A DNA stretch of 9,539 nucleotides, taken from assembly GCA_029907045.1 (NCBI GenBank), contig JARYMR010000053.1, positions 1-9,539 of the forward strand, written 5' to 3'. Positions 1 to 4,895 of the stretch are shown in pieces. This DNA is from Candidatus Bathyarchaeota archaeon (GTDB lineage: Archaea > Thermoproteota > Bathyarchaeia > Bathyarchaeales > UBA233). Position 1 is the first letter of the stretch. The number at the start of each line of letters is the position of its first letter. The position numbers and the translations under genes are program-made. The notes below the pieces were generated by a model. It searched no databases. It was not told the origin of the DNA and worked only from the letters and a program-made list of their open reading frames with translations.

Positions 1-1
1 T

Positions 2-85
2 AGTAACCCAGGGTTTTTCAAGATTACTGAAAAGGGAAAGGTTTTTTTGAAGGCTTATAAAGATTTGAAGGCTCTTCTGAAGTAG
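2..85 (+). CDS. C-terminal end of a winged-helix (ArnR1/HTH_45-like) protein, cut by window start
   Basis: Only the last 27 codons are inside the window, ending in TAG at 83-85. The peptide reads SNPGFFKITEKGKVFLKAYK followed by DLKALLK. The pattern ITEKGKVFLKAYKDL is the wing strand and last helix typical of archaeal HTH_45/ArnR1-like winged-helix regulators. It matches the same region of the gene at 390-740 (YKTTEKGRELLKVLRKA). The tail overlaps the convergent gene at 24-293 by 62 bases, the same tail-to-tail arrangement as the second copy of this pair. The inferred role is DNA binding; the target is unknown. Because it is so short, the call rests on the family signature and the paralogous arrangement. 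Confidence 0.62.
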   Translation, partial: SNPGFFKITEKGKVFLKAYKDLKALLK

Positions 86-293
86 TGGTTTGTGTTAAAA
101 ATTTTTGAGTTATATCTTCAAGTCTTACTTTCTTTTCTGCTTGGTTTATTATTACAAAATTGTATTCGCTTAGAAATTTTATGATTTCTTGAATTTGGTC
201 TTTATTCGCCTTTATTTTTTCCACCATTTCCCATATTGTATGCCATTCACCATCTTTTAGATATTCTAAAGCTTTCGCAATTTTAGAAGTCGT
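24..293 (-). CDS. Small winged-helix protein, first paralogue, with a non-canonical start codon (ACG or lost start)
   Basis: The frame from 293 to the TAA at 24-26 encodes about 89 residues. It aligns along the N-terminal domain of the product at 733-1116: EWHTIWEMVEKI with VWHNMEEITKTL, and IQEIIKFLSEYNFVIIN with FQQIVKFLTEADMIQYN. This is a small winged-helix DNA-binding fold followed by a polar tail rich in T, S, P and K. The first ATG (225-227) lies inside the recognition domain, so it cannot be the natural start. Between the in-frame stop at 396-398 and that ATG there is no ATG, GTG or TTG. A perfect AGGAGG (minus strand, 303-308) lies 9 bases before ACG at 291-293, whose position roughly matches the paralogue's start. 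The gene may start at ACG, or may be a fresh start-loss pseudogene. It lacks the beta-rich tail of its paralogue. Function unknown. Confidence 0.6.
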   Translation of the reverse strand, partial: TTSKIAKALEYLKDGEWHTIWEMVEKIKANKDQIQEIIKFLSEYNFVIINQAEKKVRLEDITQKFLTQTTTSEEPSNLYKPSKKPFPFQ

Positions 294-337
294 TGATAAT
301 GTCCTCCTGTGGATATTTTCATTTTGATATGTTTTAG

Positions 338-357
338 TGCTTAAATGTCTTCTGAGG
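338..357 (-). promoter_or_regulatory. Promoter element of the first small winged-helix gene, possibly bidirectional
   Basis: Read on the minus strand this is CCTCA, six bases, then ATTTAAGCA. The same CCTCA...ATTTAAGCA arrangement (five-base spacer) lies upstream of the paralogue at 1164-1182. Its TATA-like core lies about 48 bases before the ACG, which would put transcription start near 316, just ahead of the AGGAGG. The core is nearly self-complementary, so it could also serve the plus-strand gene at 390. Confidence 0.5.
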
Positions 358-389
358 TTATCTTTTAGAAAAATTTTCTGGAAGATTAT

Positions 390-740
390 GTGCAGTTAGC
401 TTTATTAGCGGTTTACTTGTTATTTATAATTGTTTGTTGTTGGATTCCTATTCAGAGTTGGTATCGAATGAGGAGAAGGTCTAGGCATAGGCGAAGCCGC
501 ACAGAAGTTATTGTTAACCTTCTTGAAGAAGCCCTAGGTGGCGCTAATAAAACGCGGCTTATGTATCATTGTAATTTGAATTTTATGCGGTTCCACTGCT
601 ATCTTCAAGAATTGTTGGATGCGGGTTTAATTGAGTGTATTAATACGAATCCTGAAGGCATAGTATTATACAAAACTACTGAAAAAGGACGTGAACTGCT
701 CAAGGTTTTACGAAAAGCTAACGAATTCTTGTCTATTTAA
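390..740 (+). CDS. Winged-helix (ArnR1/HTH_45-like) protein, possible N-terminal membrane span
   Basis: Residues 35-112 form a winged-helix domain of the archaeal HTH_45/ArnR1-like type. Signature parts are RSRTEVIVNLLEEAL, GANKTRLMYHCNLNFMRF, YLQELLDAGLIE and YKTTEKGRELL. Such proteins are transcription regulators, some of them membrane-bound. Two starts are possible. GTG at 390 has a GGAAG at 380-384 and gives 116 residues with a hydrophobic stretch at 3-21 followed by an arginine-rich patch (RMRRRSRHRRSR). ATG at 468 gives the usual 90-residue soluble form, with a TATA-like sequence at 421-429 but no clear ribosome site. The T-rich coding strand of the first 26 codons makes chance hydrophobicity possible. 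The last 8 bases overlap the convergent gene at 733. It is a paralogue of the protein ending at 85. Confidence 0.8.
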   Translation: MQLALLAVYLLFIIVCCWIPIQSWYRMRRRSRHRRSRTEVIVNLLEEALGGANKTRLMYHCNLNFMRFHCYLQELLDAGLIECINTNPEGIVLYKTTEKGRELLKVLRKANEFLSI

Positions 741-1116
741 TTTTGTTTATGGCTATTTCACTTAATTTTTTGTCTATACGGACCTCCAATTCGAGGCTGT
801 TATCTGTTAAATTTGATATCCGTGTGCACTGAATTACTAACGTTTTTTGTGGTGGTATTATTATTGTGCCGATGGCTGTTGTTTCTGGCTGTGGCTGATT
901 TTGATCTCTCTGGTTTATTATAAGGGTTTTCCAGTTTTGATTAAGTTTTATTTGATTTGTTGCAGAATTATACTGTATCATGTCAGCTTCTGTCAAAAAT
1001 TTCACTATCTGTTGAAACTTTTCTTGCGGGATTTCCAGAGTTTTTGTTATTTCCTCCATGTTATGCCATACATTGTCGCTTAACAAGCCTAACAATTTTT
1101 CAAGTTTTGTTGACAA
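733..1116 (-). CDS. Small winged-helix protein with beta-rich tail, second paralogue
   Basis: The 127-residue product starts with TTG at 1116, preceded by GAGG eight bases upstream (AGAGGCG region, 1124-1130). Residues 4-65 look like a winged-helix domain (KLEKLLGLLSDNVWH, then EKFQQIVKFLTEADMIQYN) and match the product at 24-293. A polar linker rich in Q, N and P (about 66-80) leads to a tail at 82-127 (GTIIIPPQKTLVIQC, LELEVRIDKKL) that alternates like beta strands; I do not recognise a family for it. It converges on the HTH_45 gene and overlaps its last 8 bases, so antisense interference between the two messages is possible. Probably DNA-binding; partner and target unknown. Confidence 0.75.
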   Translation of the reverse strand: MSTKLEKLLGLLSDNVWHNMEEITKTLEIPQEKFQQIVKFLTEADMIQYNSATNQIKLNQNWKTLIINQRDQNQPQPETTAIGTIIIPPQKTLVIQCTRISNLTDNSLELEVRIDKKLSEIAINKIK

Positions 1117-1163
1117 TTTTAACGCCTCTAAGCGACTGGAAGGTGTTTATGTAAGTTAGTTGT

Positions 1164-1182
1164 TGCTTAAATAGTATTGAGG
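1164..1182 (-). promoter_or_regulatory. Promoter element of the second small winged-helix gene
   Basis: The minus strand reads CCTCA, five bases, then ATTTAAGCA, matching the element at 338-357. The TATA-like core sits about 51 bases before the TTG start at 1116, implying a leader of about 25 bases that contains the GAGG ribosome site. Confidence 0.5.
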
Positions 1183-1225
1183 ACTTTTAGACTAGACTAA
1201 AGGTCTATTTTCGGATATGTCCGTT

Positions 1226-1234
1226 TGCTTAAAT
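1226..1234 (+). promoter_or_regulatory. Candidate TATA box for the phosphatase operon
   Basis: TGCTTAAAT here is the third copy of the core seen at 338-346 and 1164-1172. The downstream gene starts at 1312 with GGAG at 1300-1303, eight bases before the ATG. An alternative TATA-like sequence is the TTTTTATCAT region at about 1262-1271. The whole 1117-1311 gap holds no gene that I can support, only these divergent promoter signals. Confidence 0.35.
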
Positions 1235-1311
1235 GTTTTCCGTAACGTCTGCAGTAAAGTCTTTTTATCATAATCAATAAACACTATAATGACAGATTCG
1301 GAGAAAACCAA

Positions 1312-2145
1312 ATGGCAGAACAAGTCAATTGGCAAAAAATTCTTATTCAATGCAAAAACAACATACAAAAACAAATCACCCCTCTCCTAAAAACATTAAA
1401 CCAGCCCCAACCAAATCTTGGAATAGGAGCAGGCGGAGACCCTATAAAGCAAATAGACCTCGCAGCAGAAGAAGCCATAATAAACACATTGAAAGGGCAT
1501 AAAATTTCTTTCACGCTTATAAGTGAAGAATCAGGCGTAAAAATGTATGGTGGAACTCCTAACGAAAATTTTGTGACAGCAGACCCCATGGATGGTACAA
1601 CAAACCTTGAGAGAGGCATACCATTTTACGCAACATCCATTGCTGTCTCCGCAAAACCAGCCTTAAACGCTATCCACACGTCTCTTGTGGCAGATTTACC
1701 CCATGATATAACATACATGGCGCAAAAAGGAAAGGGCGCCTATCGCAACAACCAAAAAATAACCCCTTCCAAGAACACGTCATTGGAAGAAGCGGTGATA
1801 GGCATAGACCTAAACACTTACAGAGTTCAAGAAATCGCTCCCAAACTGTCAAATATAATTCAGAAAACAAAGCACATACGCCATTTGGGAGCCAACGCCT
1901 TGGAATTATGCTACGTGGCTGATGGAACAACAGACGCCTTTTTAGACATACGTGGAAAACTTCGTGCCACGGACATTGCAGCAGCATGGCTAATACTAAA
2001 AGAGGCGAGCGCAAAAATAACTACACCAGAAGGAAAACCATTAAGCATAAAACTGGATCCTAAACAAAAAGTTACTTTCATAGCGTCTGCGAACCAAAAA
2101 CTCCATAAAATCATATTAAATTTTTTGAGGAGAGAAAAAGAATAA
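1312..2145 (+). CDS. Inositol monophosphatase / fructose-1,6-bisphosphatase family phosphatase
   Basis: The 277-residue protein belongs to the Mg2+-dependent, Li+-sensitive-type IMPase/FBPase superfamily, which hydrolyses sugar or inositol phosphates in the cytoplasm. Metal-site motifs are in order: EE at 72-73 (ISEESG), DPMDGTTN at 91-98 (the DPxDGT signature), and the C-terminal aspartate D221 in RATDIAAAW, which replaces the more usual WD motif. Length is normal. Archaeal members often act on fructose-1,6-bisphosphate, inositol-1-phosphate or NADP; the sequence alone does not decide which. The ATG has a good GGAG eight bases upstream. It is followed after one base by the metallophosphoesterase gene, so the two are probably co-transcribed. 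Confidence 0.9.
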   Translation: MAEQVNWQKILIQCKNNIQKQITPLLKTLNQPQPNLGIGAGGDPIKQIDLAAEEAIINTLKGHKISFTLISEESGVKMYGGTPNENFVTADPMDGTTNLERGIPFYATSIAVSAKPALNAIHTSLVADLPHDITYMAQKGKGAYRNNQKITPSKNTSLEEAVIGIDLNTYRVQEIAPKLSNIIQKTKHIRHLGANALELCYVADGTTDAFLDIRGKLRATDIAAAWLILKEASAKITTPEGKPLSIKLDPKQKVTFIASANQKLHKIILNFLRREKE

Positions 2146-2146
2146 C

Positions 2147-2980
2147 TTGTTAAGATTAATCCCAAACTATCCAGCCTTACTGATTAAAGAAGGACAGCGC
2201 AAAACCCTTGTAATAGTTGACTTGCACATCGGATGGGAAATGGCCCTTTCAGAGAAAGGCATACATGTTCCAACGCAAACGTTAAGACTCTTGAAAAAAC
2301 TGAAATATCTCATATCCACATATAAACCCGAAAAACTGCTAATTTTGGGCGATGTAAAACATACTGTTGTAACCGCAGAACTGGGCGAATGGCAAGATAT
2401 ACCCGAATTCTTTGATGAACTAAAAAAGCAAATAAAAGAAATATGGGTAATTCGAGGCAACCATGACGGAAACCTTGAACCTTTGCTCCCAGAAAACATA
2501 AAAGTTATCTCGGCAACAGGCATAACATTGGGTGAAGCCGGCTTTTTCCATGGTCACCGATGGCCATCCCCTATGCTTATGAAATGTAAAACGTTAGTGA
2601 TGGGGCACATCCATCCAGTTGTAGCCCTCCAAGACCCTGCTGGATTTAGAATAACAAAACAGGTTTGGGTAAAAGTAAAGTGTAATGGGATTCAACTAAC
2701 TAAAATTCTATTGCAGAGATATAAAATAAGGATTGAAAAGAGTCCTGAAGAAACATTATTCAAATATTATAAAATTAAGCCAAAAACCTCCAACCTTTTC
2801 ATAATGCCATCCTTTAACGAGTTTTTAGGAGGAAAACCGCTAAACAAAGATAAAGCTGGTAAGGAACGAATTGTTGGTCCCATTCTTCGTTCAGAAGCGG
2901 TGGACATGGAAAGTGCAGAAACCTACCTTTTAGATGGAACCTACCTTGGAACTCTAAACCAGCTTAAACCTTTAAGCTAA
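2147..2980 (+). CDS. Archaeal metallophosphoesterase, SbcD/Mre11-related family
   Basis: The 277-residue protein carries the full set of calcineurin-like metallophosphoesterase motifs. They are DLH (D25, H27), GDVKH (D69, H72), GNHDG (N105, H106), the FHGH segment (H135, H137) and GHIH (H154, H156), which together bind two divalent metals. The tail, with FIMPSFNEFLGG, GPILRS and AETYLLDGTYLG, is typical of the archaeal family described as SbcD/Mre11-related phosphoesterases (TIGR00024-like). The substrate is unproven; nucleic-acid or nucleotide phosphodiester cleavage is the usual guess. The start is TTG one base after the upstream stop, so translation is probably coupled to the IMPase-family gene. 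The purine-rich run at 2130-2142 may serve as the ribosome site. No motif residue is missing. Confidence 0.87.
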   Translation: MLRLIPNYPALLIKEGQRKTLVIVDLHIGWEMALSEKGIHVPTQTLRLLKKLKYLISTYKPEKLLILGDVKHTVVTAELGEWQDIPEFFDELKKQIKEIWVIRGNHDGNLEPLLPENIKVISATGITLGEAGFFHGHRWPSPMLMKCKTLVMGHIHPVVALQDPAGFRITKQVWVKVKCNGIQLTKILLQRYKIRIEKSPEETLFKYYKIKPKTSNLFIMPSFNEFLGGKPLNKDKAGKERIVGPILRSEAVDMESAETYLLDGTYLGTLNQLKPLS

Positions 2981-2992
2981 AATTTTAGCATA

Positions 2993-3001
2993 AAATTTAT
3001 A
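2993..3001 (+). promoter_or_regulatory. TATA box of the Hsp20 gene
   Basis: AAATTTATA lies 37-45 bases before the ATG at 3038, predicting transcription start near 3023. That leaves a short leader containing GGTGA at 3027-3031, six bases from the start codon. Confidence 0.55.
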
Positions 3002-3037
3002 GACATGACATTATTCACACATACAAGGTGAAAAGTT

Positions 3038-3631
3038 ATGCCATCAGAAGATTTTCCAGAATGGTTTAGAAGGAGACGCTACCCCTTCTTCAGAAGCTGG
3101 TTCTTTGAGGATATGGATAAGATGTTCCGTGAAATCGAGAAAATGATGGAAGAGGAATTCAAAACCTTCACATCACGAGTCCCCAAAGACTATGTTAGGG
3201 AAAGAAAACTTCCAGACGGAACAACTGTTCGCGAATGGGGACCCTTCGTGTACGGTTATAGCGTAAAAATAGGTCCCGACGGAAAACCCGAAATTCGCGA
3301 GTTTGGAAACGTCAAACCAAGCCGTTTAGGACCTCAAGTCAAAGAAGAACGTGAGCCTCTTGTGGATGTTATCGAAACAGATGGCGAAATCCACATTGTT
3401 GCAGAACTGCCAGGAGTGGAGAAAAACGACATAAAACTTCATGGTACAGAAGACACGTTAACAATTTCGGTTGACACTCCTCAGCGCAAATATTATAAAG
3501 AGGTCACCTTGCCAGCCAAAGTAAAAGTGAAAGAAGCCAAAACACAGTATAAAAATGGAGTTTTAGAAATTACGCTGCCAAAAATCAAAGAAGAAAAGAA
3601 ACCCAAGGGCGAACCGATAAGCATAGACTAG
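3038..3631 (+). CDS. hsp20: Small heat shock protein, Hsp20/alpha-crystallin family
   Basis: The 197-residue protein is an ATP-independent holdase that binds unfolding proteins as an oligomer in the cytoplasm. The N-terminal arm (1-100) is long and rich in aromatic and charged residues (FRRRRYPFFRSWFFEDMDKM). The alpha-crystallin domain spans about 104-183, with PLVDVIETDGEIHIVAELPG at its start and the hallmark NGVLEITLP at 173-181. The tail ends with the I-x-I anchoring motif (ISI, 194-196) that docks between dimers. The start is set by GGTGA six bases upstream and a TATA box. It stands alone as a transcription unit. No visible feature separates this paralogue from other archaeal Hsp20s except the 100-residue arm, longer than in the shortest archaeal forms. 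Confidence 0.93.
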   Translation: MPSEDFPEWFRRRRYPFFRSWFFEDMDKMFREIEKMMEEEFKTFTSRVPKDYVRERKLPDGTTVREWGPFVYGYSVKIGPDGKPEIREFGNVKPSRLGPQVKEEREPLVDVIETDGEIHIVAELPGVEKNDIKLHGTEDTLTISVDTPQRKYYKEVTLPAKVKVKEAKTQYKNGVLEITLPKIKEEKKPKGEPISID

Positions 3632-3659
3632 CCTCATTTCCAGAATAGCCTGTGCTTAT

Positions 3660-4070
3660 ATGGATGAAAATTCAGAAATTGCCGTAATAAATGCTGTATG
3701 CCGAGAAGCCAAAAAAGAGGGCAAATTAACAGGCAAAAACCTAACAAAACTTTACGAAATTTTTGGTCAAAGATTTACCAAAGCCTTTGAAGCCTTAAAA
3801 GAAGGCCGCGTAAAAAAGTATAATTTCAAACCCAGCGGAAGAACCGTTTGGATTGTTGTTGGAAAAGAACGTGATTATCTATTAATGCCCGAAGCTGAAT
3901 TTTGTTCATGCGACGACTTTTATTTTCGCGTTTTAGATAAAGAAATCCATTTATGCTATCATCTCCTCGCCCAAAAATTAGCCAACATTTTAGGATGGTA
4001 TGAAACCATAGAAGAACATGATGAACTTTACGACTCTCTTATGGAAGAGTGGAAAAAACCAACACATTAA
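3660..4070 (+). CDS. Small SWIM zinc-finger protein
   Basis: The 136-residue protein contains one SWIM zinc-binding motif, CxC-x14-CxH, with C82, C84, C99 and H101 as ligands (FCSCDDF ... HLCYHLLAQKLA). The region before it (RVKKYNFKPSGRTVWIVVGK, 50-69) gives the beta strands usually found ahead of a SWIM motif, and the N-terminal third is helical. Single-domain archaeal SWIM proteins have been compared with eukaryotic Sws1/Shu2, which work with RecA/Rad51 paralogues in recombination; that role is inference here. The ATG at 3660 lacks a clear ribosome site, and the gap to the Hsp20 stop is only 28 bases, so the message may be leaderless or read through from hsp20. The RPA gene, another single-strand DNA factor, lies about 0.8 kb downstream but in a separate unit. 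Confidence 0.82.
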   Translation: MDENSEIAVINAVCREAKKEGKLTGKNLTKLYEIFGQRFTKAFEALKEGRVKKYNFKPSGRTVWIVVGKERDYLLMPEAEFCSCDDFYFRVLDKEIHLCYHLLAQKLANILGWYETIEEHDELYDSLMEEWKKPTH

Positions 4071-4078
4071 AATATTTA
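4070..4078 (+). promoter_or_regulatory. TATA box of the 38-residue microprotein gene
   Basis: AAATATTTA directly follows the stop of the SWIM gene. It predicts transcription start near 4100, just before the GGAG at 4103-4106. Confidence 0.5.
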
Positions 4079-4114
4079 GACTTTCAATAGAAAAGGGTAA
4101 AAGGAGACTGTTTC

Positions 4115-4231
4115 ATGGACATCGGAGCCTACTTCGAAGTGCTCAAATACATCCTCATGACAGCAACTTTCATTGCATTAGTACTAATTTTTCTATACGC
4201 TTTTTACGGTAAAGAGGAAAAGGCAAGTTAA
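4115..4231 (+). CDS. 38-residue single-span membrane microprotein
   Basis: The ATG at 4115 is preceded by AAGGAG (GGAG at 4103-4106) with an eight-base spacer and by a TATA box at 4070-4078. The frame ends in TAA at 4229-4231. The product begins MDIGAYFEVLKYILM, has one hydrophobic helix at about residues 12-32 (ILMTATFIALVLIFLYAFY), and ends in a charged tail (GKEEKAS). This is the layout of a small integral-membrane subunit or regulator, with the N terminus probably outside by the positive-inside rule. It does not resemble a family I recognise. It converges on the DUF131 membrane-protein pair, whose last gene ends 6 bases beyond its stop. The full set of expression signals argues that it is a real gene. 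Confidence 0.68.
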   Translation: MDIGAYFEVLKYILMTATFIALVLIFLYAFYGKEEKAS

Positions 4232-4237
4232 AGAAGC

Positions 4238-4537
4238 TTAATCCTTTGCCTTTTTAATTTCACGACGCAGTAGTAAAAACATTGCTATCCCTAAAACCGC
4301 GAGGATTATGACAAACAAAATCATCCATTGCGATTCTGGACCCGCACCGAAAACTATTGGAATGAACCATATGAATATGACGCCGCCAAAATTTACGGAA
4401 CCTTCACCATAAACCAGTGAGGCGATAATCAGGATTACTATGCCTAAAAAGATTGTGAAAAATCCAATAATACCTAGCATTAAGAGTTTTTGTTGTCCAG
4501 TGCTAGAAGTTTCTGCAACTTTTTCCTTCTTAACCAT
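4238..4537 (-). CDS. TIGR00304/DUF131 family membrane protein, divergent copy
   Basis: The 99-residue protein has two membrane helices (about 17-43 and 71-91) joined by a loop with GGVIFIWFIPIVFG (51-64), and a basic C-terminal tail (RREIKKAKD). The loop is a variant of the DUF131/TIGR00304 signature GGxxxIGPxPIxFG; here the GPFP part reads WFIP. The family is archaeal and of unknown function. The ATG at 4537 has an AGGTGA ribosome site that contains the TGA stop of the upstream paralogue at 4544, so the two are translationally coupled. It probably arose by tandem duplication, and the signature has drifted in this copy. Confidence 0.82.
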   Translation of the reverse strand: MVKKEKVAETSSTGQQKLLMLGIIGFFTIFLGIVILIIASLVYGEGSVNFGGVIFIWFIPIVFGAGPESQWMILFVIILAVLGIAMFLLLRREIKKAKD

Positions 4538-4543
4538 TTCATC

Positions 4544-4816
4544 TCACCTAAACACTAAATAAAAAATAACCATTGCTGCTATGAGCAGCACTGTTAGAAT
4601 TATGGAAAAAATTAAAACTGTTCTAACCGATTCCTTGTCTGTTCCAAAAATTATTGGAAAAGGACCAATAATCAGGACTCCGCCTCCCTTAATTTTTCCA
4701 GTTCCCCTTACACTGGAATAGAAAAGTAAAAGAAAAGCCAGTAAAACAATGAATATTCCAACGAAAACTAAGGCGATGCCTAAACCATAAATTGTTTGCG
4801 CATCCATGGCATACAC
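4544..4816 (-). CDS. TIGR00304/DUF131 family membrane protein, canonical copy
   Basis: The product is up to 90 residues, with membrane helices at about 10-33 and 66-88 and the family signature GGGVLIIGPFPIIFG at 44-58 in the connecting loop. The function of this archaeal family is unknown; the conserved Gly/Pro loop between two helices suggests a structured re-entrant or partner-binding segment (inference). The start may be GTG at 4816 or the ATG three codons in (4807). The TATA-like sequence at 4840-4849 puts transcription start close to 4816, so the message may be leaderless. It leads a two-gene operon with the copy at 4238-4537 and is divergent from the RPA gene. Confidence 0.84.
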   Translation of the reverse strand: MYAMDAQTIYGLGIALVFVGIFIVLLAFLLLFYSSVRGTGKIKGGGVLIIGPFPIIFGTDKESVRTVLIFSIILTVLLIAAMVIFYLVFR

Positions 4817-4839
4817 AATTATAAAACTGAGAAAGAGCG

Positions 4840-4856
4840 TTTAATAAACTTTATAA
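4840..4856. promoter_or_regulatory. Back-to-back promoters between the DUF131 pair and RPA
   Basis: On the minus strand GTTTATTAAA (4840-4849) serves the DUF131 operon, with predicted start near 4818. On the plus strand TTTATAA (4850-4856) serves RPA, with predicted start near 4880. The two TATA boxes touch, so the two transcription complexes could compete for this site. Confidence 0.5.
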
Positions 4857-4895
4857 CATCCAATTTTTTATCGTTCAGCGGTATTGTGGCTGAAA

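Noticed and set aside
320..322. A minus-strand ATG at 320-322 opening an 18-codon frame ahead of the first small winged-helix gene
   Set aside because: It is in a different frame from the winged-helix product and soon hits a stop. It could be a leader peptide but nothing supports that.
2..1116. A classical toxin-antitoxin locus
   Set aside because: Toxin and antitoxin genes are normally co-directional and one encodes a recognisable toxin fold. Here both products look like winged-helix proteins and the genes are convergent.
847..1154. Two plus-strand open frames opposite the gene at 733-1116
   Set aside because: They give Cys/Leu/Phe-rich translations typical of antisense frames. The minus-strand frame has a paralogue and a ribosome site.
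1347..2523. Several minus-strand open frames opposite the phosphatase and metallophosphoesterase genes
   Set aside because: Both plus-strand genes show complete family motifs, and the antisense frames show none.
4018..4212. A 64-codon plus-strand frame overlapping the SWIM gene end and the microprotein
   Set aside because: It has no ribosome site and no recognisable domain. The alternative frame at 4115-4231 has a TATA box, Shine-Dalgarno and a membrane helix.
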